Source of the DNA: 34-65-8 sp046294735
GTDB lineage: Bacteria; Pseudomonadota; Alphaproteobacteria; Sphingomonadales; Sphingomonadaceae
Length of the DNA: 64,000 nt
NCBI GenBank assembly: GCA_046294735.1
Contig: JBKBKB010000007.1
Span: 62,001 to 126,000 of the forward strand
Reading direction: 5' to 3'
The number at the start of each line of letters is the position of its first letter. Position 1 is the first letter of the stretch. A program made the position numbers and the translations under genes. Under the pieces are notes generated by a model. The model saw only the letters and a program-made list of their open reading frames with translations. It made no database searches and was not told where the DNA came from. This document shows, in pieces, positions 32,582 to 39,950 of this stretch.

Positions 32582-34602
32582 TATTCGAGCTCGAGGATCA
32601 CTGCGTCGACCGCCAGACTGTCGCCCTCGGCGGCGTTGATCTTCGCGACGGTCGCCTGCTTTTCGGCGCGCAGGATGTTTTCCATTTTCATCGCCTCCAC
32701 GGTCGCAAGCGGTTGGCCGGGCTGGACTTCCTCGCCTTCGGCAACGTGCAGTTTCACCAGCAGGCCCGGCATCGGGCAGATCAGCAGCTTGGACAAGTCG
32801 GGCGGCACTTTGTCGATCATGAACCCGGCCAGATGCGCCACCCGCTGCGGCAGCACACGCAAGCCATGGGTCGCCCCGCGGGTGGTAATGGCATAGCCGG
32901 TGCGAGTGGGCTTCAACTGGATGGTCATCGCCTTGCCATCAAGTTCAAGCTCCACCACCGTATCGCCGGGGGTATAATCGAAGCTGACCTCGACCGGCGC
33001 ACCGTCAACGGTGATTGCGTCCTCCTCTAGGCTGACTGCGTAATCGGTTTCGCCGATCCGCACGGCCCAGTCACCCGGCGGCGGGTTGGCGCCATTCAAT
33101 TGCTGGTCGATCCGCCGGGCACGGTCCGCGTCTGCCGTCGCCAGCACCCCGCCGATCGCGGCGAGGCCGCGCAGCAGTTCGGGCGACGCGGGCGCGCCGG
33201 TGAACCCGTCCGGATATTCCTCCGCAATGAAGCCTGTAGTCAATTCGCCGCTGCGGAAGCGCGGATGCTGCATGATCGCACTGAGGAAATCGACGTTGTG
33301 CCCCAGCCCTTGTAGCCGGAACGCGTCGAGCGCCTGCACCTGAAGGTCCGCAGCCTCGTCGCGGGTCCGCCCCCACGTGATCAGCTTGGCGATCATCGGG
33401 TCGTAGAACATGCTGACTTCGCCGCCTTCATAGACGCCGTCATCCACCCGCACACCGTCCATGCCCCGTCGGCCATTGGCGCTGCCATCATCGGTCCATC
33501 CATCAACTGGCGGCTGATAGCGCACCAGCCGCCCGGTACTGGGCAGGAACCCGCGATAGGGATCTTCGGCATAGACGCGGTTTTCGATCGACCAGCCGTC
33601 AATCCCGATGTCATCCTGCGTCATCGCGAGGCGTTCGCCCGCCGCAACACGGATCATCTGTTCGACCAGATCGATTCCGGTGATTGCTTCGGTAACGGGG
33701 TGTTCCACTTGCAGACGGGTGTTCATTTCGAGGAAATAGAAGCTCTCACCGGTCGGGTCTGCGCCGGAAACGATCAGTTCCACCGTGCCTGCGGAATGAT
33801 AGCCGACCGCCTTGGCCAGCGCCACGCACTGCTCGCCCATCGCCTTGCGCATCTTGGGGGTGACGAACGGCGACGGCGCTTCTTCAACCACCTTCTGGTG
33901 ACGGCGCTGGATGCTACATTCGCGCTCGTTGAGGTAGAGCACGTTGCCGTGTTTATCGCCCAGGATCTGGATCTCGATGTGACGCGGGTTAAGGATGAAT
34001 TTTTCGAGAAAGACCCGCTTGTCTCCAAACGAATTCAGACCTTCGCGCTGGGTCGCCTCGAACCCTTCTTCAACATCCTTGTCGTTGAATGCGAGGCGCA
34101 TCCCCTTGCCGCCGCCCCCGGCACTGGCTTTCATCATGACCGGATAGCCGATCTTGTTCGCCCACATCAGCGCATCAGCTGTCGTCTCGACTTCGCCGTC
34201 CGATCCGGGAACGGTGTTGACCCCGGCTTCCTTGGCCAGCTTCTTGGATTCGATCTTGTCACCCATCGCGGCAATCGCATTGACCGGCGGGCCGACGAAG
34301 GCGATCCCCTCGGCCTCCAGCGCCTCGACGAAGCTCGCTCTTTCACTAAGGAACCCGTAGCCCGGATGGACCGCATCGGCCCCGGTCTGTTTGCACGCGG
34401 CAATGATCTTTTCCGGGATCAGGTAGCTCTGCGCGGCGGGAGCCGGGCCGATATGGACCGCCTCGTCCGCCATCTTGACGAACGGCGCGCGGGCATCGGC
34501 ATCGGAATAGACGGCCACCGTGGCAATGCCCATGCGGCGGGCGGTCTTGATCACCCGGCACGCGATTTCGCCCCGATTGGCGATGAGGATCTTCTTGAAC
34601 AA
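32581..34602 (-). CDS. pccA: Propionyl/acetyl-CoA carboxylase biotin-containing alpha subunit
   Basis: PccA carries the biotin carboxylase and biotin carrier domains that, with PccB, turn propionyl-CoA into methylmalonyl-CoA. The N-terminal half shows KILIANRGEIACRVI, the ATP-grasp SAGGGGKGMR and the family stretch EMNTRLQVEHPVTE. The last 70 residues are a biotinyl domain with EAMKMENIL, the Lys being biotinylated. I chose a TTG at 34600-34602 because GGGAGA lies six bases before it and it gives the usual FKKILIANRG start; ATG at 34641 would add 13 residues. It is co-directional with bioB. Confidence 0.95.
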   Translation of the reverse strand: MFKKILIANRGEIACRVIKTARRMGIATVAVYSDADARAPFVKMADEAVHIGPAPAAQSYLIPEKIIAACKQTGADAVHPGYGFLSERASFVEALEAEGIAFVGPPVNAIAAMGDKIESKKLAKEAGVNTVPGSDGEVETTADALMWANKIGYPVMMKASAGGGGKGMRLAFNDKDVEEGFEATQREGLNSFGDKRVFLEKFILNPRHIEIQILGDKHGNVLYLNERECSIQRRHQKVVEEAPSPFVTPKMRKAMGEQCVALAKAVGYHSAGTVELIVSGADPTGESFYFLEMNTRLQVEHPVTEAITGIDLVEQMIRVAAGERLAMTQDDIGIDGWSIENRVYAEDPYRGFLPSTGRLVRYQPPVDGWTDDGSANGRRGMDGVRVDDGVYEGGEVSMFYDPMIAKLITWGRTRDEAADLQVQALDAFRLQGLGHNVDFLSAIMQHPRFRSGELTTGFIAEEYPDGFTGAPASPELLRGLAAIGGVLATADADRARRIDQQLNGANPPPGDWAVRIGETDYAVSLEEDAITVDGAPVEVSFDYTPGDTVVELELDGKAMTIQLKPTRTGYAITTRGATHGLRVLPQRVAHLAGFMIDKVPPDLSKLLICPMPGLLVKLHVAEGEEVQPGQPLATVEAMKMENILRAEKQATVAKINAAEGDSLAVDAVILELE

Positions 34603-34682
34603 ATCCAATCTCCCGGCAGCAAATTCTGCCTTCTCATTCATGCCGCCCTGCCATCTTCGTGGCAAGAACGCCTAGCCCATAC

Positions 34683-35093
34683 TCATTCGCCAGCTGAAAC
34701 GTATTCTCGCAGCATCTTGGTGCGAGCGCGGGTCAGATCGGCCATACAGAAACTGGCCAGCATGGGTTCCATGGACCCTCCTCGCGCGCTGTAACCATCA
34801 AGCCGGCAATGCGCATCGCGAAAGGCCAGCCAGGCCCGCTGTGCTTCAAGAAGCGTCGCAAAATAGCCGGGTCGCTGGTCCCCTTCATATCCGCCATACT
34901 GGGCAAATTGCGCATCAACTGCCTTCATCTGCTGTGCTGCAATTTTCCATTGCACGTTCATCTCAGCATCGGCGGCCAGGAATTCCTGCTGCGCGCAATA
35001 GTTCATTTCCTGCTGCACCAGCGGATCGGCGCAGTTCCACTGCGGCTCTTCCGAGGCAGCCTGCACAGCGAGCAGCAGCGGGAGCATGATCAT
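34683..35093 (-). CDS. LprI-type (DUF1311) secreted protein
   Basis: A 136-residue protein with a short hydrophobic N-terminus (MIMLPLLLAVQAASE) and an LprI-type domain containing WNCADPLVQQEMNYCAQQEF, RAWLAFRDAHCRLDG and SFCMADLTRARTKML. The four cysteines fit two disulfides. Related proteins include lysozyme inhibitors, but function here is not shown. The ATG overlaps the bioB stop (ATGA), so it is translated with bioB. Why a cell-envelope protein sits between bioB and pccA is unclear. The signal peptide is shorter than usual, so export is likely but not certain. Confidence 0.82.
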   Translation of the reverse strand: MIMLPLLLAVQAASEEPQWNCADPLVQQEMNYCAQQEFLAADAEMNVQWKIAAQQMKAVDAQFAQYGGYEGDQRPGYFATLLEAQRAWLAFRDAHCRLDGYSARGGSMEPMLASFCMADLTRARTKMLREYVSAGE

Positions 35094-36118
35094 GCCGGTT
35101 CTCCCTGCAGACAGGCCCGCGCCTCACGCTGGCCCAGCCGCATCGGTTCCGCGCCTTTCAGCGCGGTCAGCCCAAGCTTGGCGAACAGCGCGGCGTCCTT
35201 GTCATCCCCGGCATTGGCGGCGGTGAGCAGCTTGTCACCGGTGAAGATCGAGTTCGCACCCGCTATGAAGCACAGCGCCTGGGCCGCTTCGCTCATGCTC
35301 TCGCGCCCGGCCGACAGCCGCACCATCGAACGCGGCATGGTGATGCGGGCGGCCGCGACCGTGCGGACAAACTCGATATCATCGATCTTCGCCAGCGGCG
35401 TATCCGCCAGCATATCACCCAGCACCGTGCCCTTGATCGGCACCAGCGCATTGACCGGCACGCTTTCGGGATGCTGCGGCAGGGTCGCGAGCGTGTGGAT
35501 GAAGCCGACCCGGTCCTCGCGCGTTTCGCCCATGCCGACGATCCCGCCGCTGCACACATTGATCCCCGCCTTGCGCACGTGATCCAGCGTATCCAAGCGG
35601 CATTGGAAGTCGCGGGTGGAGATGACGCGCTCGTAATACTCAGGGCTGCTGTCGATATTGTGGTTGTAGTAGTCGAGCCCCGCCTCTGCGAGCATCTCGG
35701 CCTGATGCGGTTCGAGCATCCCCAGCGTCATGCAGGTTTCCAGCCCCATCGCGGCAACGCCCTGCACGATTGCGACAATCGCGGGCATGTCGCGGTCCTT
35801 GGGATTGCGCCACGCCGCGCCCATGCAGAACCGCTGGCTGCCCGCATCCTTCGCCTGGGCCGCGCGCTGGAGCACGGCCTGCACATCCATCAGCTTGGTC
35901 GCCTCGACGCCGCTGTCGGCGTGAACCGACTGCGAGCAATAGCCGCAATCCTCCGGGCACCCGCCGGTCTTGATGCTGAGCAGGGTGCACAGCTGGACTT
36001 CGGTCGCGGGGTGGTTTGCGCGGTGGACGCTGGCGGCCTGAAACAGCAGCTCGGTGAAAGGAAGGTCGAAAAGGGCCGCGATTTCGGTTCGGGTCCAGTC
36101 GGTGCGGATTTCAGTCAT
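35090..36118 (-). CDS. bioB: Biotin synthase
   Basis: BioB is the radical-SAM enzyme that inserts sulfur into dethiobiotin. In 342 residues it has the SAM-cluster motif GGCPEDCGYCSQS (CxxxCxxC) and the later cysteines for the [2Fe-2S] sulfur donor in FCMGAAWRNPKDRD and TCMTLGML. It also shows DYYNHNIDSSPEYY and GGIVGMGET. No other biotin gene is here; the gene is placed inside an operon whose product PccA needs biotin. Both ends overlap neighbours: TAATG with the small membrane gene and ATGA with the LprI gene. Confidence 0.97.
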   Translation of the reverse strand: MTEIRTDWTRTEIAALFDLPFTELLFQAASVHRANHPATEVQLCTLLSIKTGGCPEDCGYCSQSVHADSGVEATKLMDVQAVLQRAAQAKDAGSQRFCMGAAWRNPKDRDMPAIVAIVQGVAAMGLETCMTLGMLEPHQAEMLAEAGLDYYNHNIDSSPEYYERVISTRDFQCRLDTLDHVRKAGINVCSGGIVGMGETREDRVGFIHTLATLPQHPESVPVNALVPIKGTVLGDMLADTPLAKIDDIEFVRTVAAARITMPRSMVRLSAGRESMSEAAQALCFIAGANSIFTGDKLLTAANAGDDKDAALFAKLGLTALKGAEPMRLGQREARACLQGEPA

Positions 36119-36357
36119 TATGTCTCATCATCGAAAAACGGTTTCCATACGTTGTAAACGGCCCAGAAAGTGAGCGCGGTCAACGTTAACATCACCTCCC
36201 AGCCAAGCCAGTCAGCCCACCAATAGTAACGCGGTCCTCCAGATGGCTCGACCATTACGGCAGCCAGCGCAACTGCGCTCCGCAATGCGATCAGCACCGT
36301 GACGATCAGTGAAGCAACCAATGCTATCGATCCCATTATTCGAAGAAATAGGACCAT
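36118..36357 (-). CDS. 79-residue two-helix membrane protein
   Basis: An unrecognised 79-residue protein with two predicted membrane helices (about residues 4-25 and 50-70) joined by a short loop containing EPSGGPRYYWWADW, and an acidic C-terminus PFFDDET. The start is the ATG at 36357, ten bases after the mutase stop; the longer frame is shadow inside the mutase gene. The stop overlaps the bioB ATG by one base. The tight fit between two real genes supports it as coding. Confidence 0.65.
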   Translation of the reverse strand: MVLFLRIMGSIALVASLIVTVLIALRSAVALAAVMVEPSGGPRYYWWADWLGWEVMLTLTALTFWAVYNVWKPFFDDET

Positions 36358-36367
36358 CGGCGCGCAC

Positions 36368-38509
36368 TCACTCCGCCGCCTCGTCCAGCCCCTCGCCCAA
36401 GGGCGGCATATTGTGGCCGAGCAGCACCAGAATATCCGCCGCGCATTCCACCACGTTGGAGCCAGGGCCGTAAATCCCCTGCACCCCCGCCTCGCGCAGG
36501 AAGTCATAGTCCTGCGGGGGGATCACGCCGCCTGCGGTGACCTTGATGTCCCCACGGCCCGCTTCCCGCAGCAGGCGGATAAGTTCGGGGATCAGCGTTT
36601 TGTGGCCTGCCGCCAGCGACGATGCACCGACCACGTCGACGTCCTTCGCCAGTGCCATCGCGGCGCTCTCCTCGGGCGTCTGGAACAGCGGGCCGCTGAT
36701 CACATCAAAGCCCATGTCACCGAAGGCGCTCGCGATCACATTCGCGCCGCGATCATGCCCGTCTTGGCCCATCTTGGCGATCATGATGCGGGGCGCGCGG
36801 CCCAAGCGGCGGCCCACGGCTTTGACGCCGTCTGTCACCTGCGCCCAGCGGCGGTCGAATTCATAGGCGCTGGCATAGACCCCGCTGACCGGCGCAGGCG
36901 TGGCGTCGTGGCGACCGAAGACTTCCTCCATCGCAGCCGAAATCTCGCCCAGCGTCGCGTCATGGCGGGCAGCTTCCACCGCCAGCGCCAGCACGTTCGC
37001 GCCGTCCGCACAGCCCGCTGTCAGCGCTGCCAACGCCGCGCGGCACGCCGCCTCGTCGCGCCCTTCGCGCACCTTGGCGAGGCGGGCGATCTGGCCGGTG
37101 CGGACCATCTGGTTGTCGACTTCCAGCGTCTCCAGCGCGTCCTCGGCATCTTTGCGATACTTGTTGACGCCGACGATCACCGTCTCGCCCTTGTCCACGC
37201 GGGTCTGCTTTTCCGCTGCCGCCCGTTCGATCGCGGCCTTGGGCGCGCCGGTGGCGACATAGGCGGTCATGCCGCCTGCCCTATCCACCTCGGCCATCAA
37301 GGCCTCGGCCTGCTCTACCAGCGTCTGCGTCAGCGCCTCGATATAATATGAGCCGCCAAGCGGATCGACCACGTTGCAGATGCCACTTTCCTCTTGCAGC
37401 ACAAGCTGCGTGTTGCGCGCGATCCGGGCGCTGAAATCGGTCGGCAGGGCAATCGCTTCGTCGAGCGCATTGGTGTGCAGGCTCTGCGTGCCGCCCAGCA
37501 CCGCCGCCATGGCCTCCACCGTGGTGCGGATGACGTTGTTGTAGGGGTCCTGCTCCTGCAAGCTGACGCCGCTGGTCTGGCAATGGGTGCGCAGCATCTT
37601 CGAGCGTTCGTCCTTCGCCCCCAGATCGTCCATCACCTTGTACCACAGCGTCCGCGCGGCGCGCAGTTTGGCGATCTCCATGAAGAAGTTCATGCCGATG
37701 CCGAAGAAGAAGCTGAGGCGGCCTGCAAAGGCATCAATATCCAGCCCCGCGGCCATCGCCCGCTGTGCATATTCCTTGCCGTCGGCGATGGTGAAGGCCA
37801 GTTCCTGCACCGCAGTCGCCCCGGCTTCGTGCATGTGGTAGCCGGAAATCGAAATGCTGTTGAACTTCGGCATCTTGGCTGAGGTGTAGGCGATGATGTC
37901 CGCAATGATCCGCATCGAAGGTTCGGGCGGGTAGATATAGGTGTTGCGGACCATGAACTCCTTGAGGATGTCGTTCTGGATCGTGCCTTCCAGCTTATCC
38001 TGCGACACACCCTGACGTTCGGCCGCGACGATGAAAAAGGCCAGCACCGGGATCACCGCGCCGTTCATCGTCATTGAGACTGACATGGCATCGAGCGGGA
38101 TCTGGTCGAACAGGATCTGCATGTCCGCGACCGTATCAATCGCCACGCCCGCCTTGCCGACATCGCCAACCACGCGCGGATGATCGGAATCGTATCCGCG
38201 GTGGGTGGCAAGATCGAAGGCCACAGACAGGCCCTTCTGCCCCATTGCGAGGTTGCGGCGGTAAAAGGCGTTCGATTCCTCGGCGGTGGAGAAGCCGGCG
38301 TATTGGCGGATCGTCCACGGCCGGCCTGCATACATGCTCGCCTTCACCCCACGCGTGAACGGGGCGAAGCCGGGCAGGCCGGGATCGGTGGTCACGTCAT
38401 GCGCCGTGTAAAGCGGCTTGATCGGGAACCCTTCCGGCGTGTGCCAGGTCAGGTCGCGACCCCGGACTTCCTTGTCGGCGAGGGTTTTCCAGTCGGAGTA
38501 TTCAGCCAT
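36368..38509 (-). CDS. scpA: Methylmalonyl-CoA mutase
   Basis: This adenosylcobalamin enzyme rearranges (R)-methylmalonyl-CoA to succinyl-CoA, the last step of propionate entry into the TCA cycle. The 713-residue single-chain protein has the N-terminal TIM barrel with RPWTIRQYAGFSTAEESN and SISGYHMHEAGATA. The C-terminal B12 domain has GQDGHDRGANVIA (base-off DxHxxG), ASSLAAGH and VTAGGVIPP. It follows the enoyl-CoA hydratase homologue after a 105-base gap holding a palindromic repeat. The MeaB-type reactivation GTPase is not in this window. Confidence 0.97.
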   Translation of the reverse strand: MAEYSDWKTLADKEVRGRDLTWHTPEGFPIKPLYTAHDVTTDPGLPGFAPFTRGVKASMYAGRPWTIRQYAGFSTAEESNAFYRRNLAMGQKGLSVAFDLATHRGYDSDHPRVVGDVGKAGVAIDTVADMQILFDQIPLDAMSVSMTMNGAVIPVLAFFIVAAERQGVSQDKLEGTIQNDILKEFMVRNTYIYPPEPSMRIIADIIAYTSAKMPKFNSISISGYHMHEAGATAVQELAFTIADGKEYAQRAMAAGLDIDAFAGRLSFFFGIGMNFFMEIAKLRAARTLWYKVMDDLGAKDERSKMLRTHCQTSGVSLQEQDPYNNVIRTTVEAMAAVLGGTQSLHTNALDEAIALPTDFSARIARNTQLVLQEESGICNVVDPLGGSYYIEALTQTLVEQAEALMAEVDRAGGMTAYVATGAPKAAIERAAAEKQTRVDKGETVIVGVNKYRKDAEDALETLEVDNQMVRTGQIARLAKVREGRDEAACRAALAALTAGCADGANVLALAVEAARHDATLGEISAAMEEVFGRHDATPAPVSGVYASAYEFDRRWAQVTDGVKAVGRRLGRAPRIMIAKMGQDGHDRGANVIASAFGDMGFDVISGPLFQTPEESAAMALAKDVDVVGASSLAAGHKTLIPELIRLLREAGRGDIKVTAGGVIPPQDYDFLREAGVQGIYGPGSNVVECAADILVLLGHNMPPLGEGLDEAAE

Positions 38510-38519
38510 TCCAAAATTT

Positions 38520-38600
38520 CCGTTCGTGTCGAACGCAGCCGGGACACCATGCGCCAGGGTATCTCGACTACCGCCTGCGGCCTCCGCTCAATACGAACGG
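38520..38600. repeat. Short palindromic intergenic repeat 1
   Basis: An imperfect inverted repeat of 81 bases between the hydratase and mutase genes. Outer arms CCGTTCGT (38520-38527) and ACGAACGG (38593-38600) are perfect; inner parts GTGTCGA and GGGACACC pair loosely with GGTATCTCGA and TCAATAC. It resembles the dispersed TTCGTGTCGAGC-type repeats I recall from sphingomonads. A copy count needs the genome. Confidence 0.6.
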
Positions 38601-38614
38601 AGGTTGGTTGGGCG

Positions 38615-39400
38615 TCAGTGCCCCTTGAACTCGGCCTTTCGCTTCTGAAGGAAGGCCATCCCGCCTTCCATCGCGTCCGCGCTGGCACCGGCGATGCGCT
38701 GGCCTTCGGCCTCGGCCAACAGCACTTCGGGCAGAGTGCCGTCCATCGCCAGGCCGATGTTCTTCTTCATCGTGGCGTAGGCCAGCGTCGGGCCGTTCGC
38801 CAACTTGAGCGCCAGTGCGCGGGCCTCGCCCATCAAGTCGGCGTCTTCCACTGCCTTGTAGATCAGGCCCCATTCCTCGGCCTGCTCGGCACCGATCTTC
38901 TCTCCCAGCATCATCATCCGGGTGGCGCGGGCACGGCCAATCGCGCGGGCGAGCAGCCAGGTGCTCCCGCCATCAGGCACGAGGCCAATGTTGACGAACG
39001 CCTGGAGGAAATAGGCGCTCTTGCTGGCAATGGTGAAGTCCGCCGCCAGAGCGAGCGAGCAGCCGACCCCCGCTGCGGGTCCGTTGACCGCGCAGACCAC
39101 CGGAACCTGAAGGCGTAGCACATGGCTGATCGCGGGGTTGTAGTGGTTCTGCAGTGCCCGGTGGCTGCCGCCCTTGGCCGCGAGCGCGCTGGCCTCGCCG
39201 CGTGCGGCCAGATCCGCGCCAGAGCAGAAGCCTTTGCCCGCCCCGGTGATCAGCACTGCGCGCGCATCGCCCAGATCATACAGCGCCGCGCCGATCTCGT
39301 CTGCCATCACCGGCGGCATGGCGTTGAGCCGCTCGGGCCGATTGAGGGTAATGGTCAGCAGCGGGCCATCGCGTTCTGCGAGGATAGTTTCATAGGCCAT
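38615..39400 (-). CDS. Enoyl-CoA hydratase/isomerase family protein
   Basis: A 261-residue crotonase-fold protein. The oxyanion-hole segments KGFCSGADLAARG and NGPAAGVGCSLALAADF are present, and the later GLVPDGGSTWLLARAIG has Asp where PaaG-type isomerases carry the catalytic residue, so it may be PaaG-like and not a classical hydratase. The ATG at 39400 overlaps the epimerase stop by one base (TGATG); the longer frame is shadow. Its position between mce and the mutase suggests acyl-CoA breakdown that feeds propionyl-CoA, which is inference. Confidence 0.9.
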   Translation of the reverse strand: MAYETILAERDGPLLTITLNRPERLNAMPPVMADEIGAALYDLGDARAVLITGAGKGFCSGADLAARGEASALAAKGGSHRALQNHYNPAISHVLRLQVPVVCAVNGPAAGVGCSLALAADFTIASKSAYFLQAFVNIGLVPDGGSTWLLARAIGRARATRMMMLGEKIGAEQAEEWGLIYKAVEDADLMGEARALALKLANGPTLAYATMKKNIGLAMDGTLPEVLLAEAEGQRIAGASADAMEGGMAFLQKRKAEFKGH

Positions 39401-39840
39401 CAGTGGTCTCCAGCAGGTGTTTCCATGATTTCCGTCAGCATGCCCTGCATGTCCTTGGGATGGACGAAAAAGATAGGCGTGCCATGCGCGCCGATCCGGG
39501 TGGGGCCAAGAATGCGCTTGCCAAGTTCCTCGAACGCGGTGCGGGCTTCGGCAATATCGGGCACTTCGAAGCACAGGTGGTGCTGCCCGCCGAGCGGGTT
39601 CTTGGCGAGAAAGCCCGACAGCGTGGAGTTTTCCCCCAGCGGCTCGATCAGCTCGATCTGGGTGCCGTTCATCGCCCCGTCCGCACCGGGGGTATCGACA
39701 AAGCAGACCTTCACGCCCTGCTCCTCGAGGTCGAAGGGGTCATGGATCTTGGTCGCGCCCAGACAATCGCGGTAGAACGCGATCGAATCCGCGATGGAGG
39801 GCGTGGCGACCCCGATGTGGTTGAGACGGCCGAGTTTCAT
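39400..39840 (-). CDS. mce: Methylmalonyl-CoA epimerase
   Basis: Mce interconverts (S)- and (R)-methylmalonyl-CoA so that the carboxylase product can enter the mutase. The 146-residue VOC-fold protein has metal-ligand segments LNHIGVATPSIADSI, GQHHLCFEVPDI and a C-terminal Glu region MLTEIME. It is the second gene of the operon, 110 bases after pccB, with a palindromic repeat in the gap, and overlaps the hydratase start by one base. The set pccB-mce-mutase-pccA makes the identity firm. Confidence 0.95.
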   Translation of the reverse strand: MKLGRLNHIGVATPSIADSIAFYRDCLGATKIHDPFDLEEQGVKVCFVDTPGADGAMNGTQIELIEPLGENSTLSGFLAKNPLGGQHHLCFEVPDIAEARTAFEELGKRILGPTRIGAHGTPIFFVHPKDMQGMLTEIMETPAGDH

Positions 39841-39857
39841 TGTATTCCTCTTTCATT

Positions 39858-39943
39858 CGTCATTGCGAGGAGCCGCAGGCGATGCAGCAATCCAGAGCAT
39901 AGTGCGAACCGCTCTGGATTGCTTCGCTCCGCGCGCAATGACG
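39858..39943. repeat. Short palindromic intergenic repeat 2
   Basis: A two-part inverted repeat of 86 bases between pccB and mce. Outer arms CGTCATTGCG (39858-39867) and CGCAATGACG (39934-39943) are perfect; inner arms GCAATCCAGAGC (39887-39898) and GCTCTGGATTGC (39911-39922) are perfect. This is the widely seen GTCATTGCGAGG...CAATCCAG repeat type. In RNA it would fold into a long hairpin inside the operon transcript. Confidence 0.82.
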
Positions 39944-39950
39944 GGGGCTG

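Noticed and set aside
38615..39574. Longer form of the enoyl-CoA hydratase homologue starting at 39574
   Set aside because: The extra 58 residues overlap mce in another frame and are not crotonase-like; ATG 39400 overlaps the mce stop as expected.
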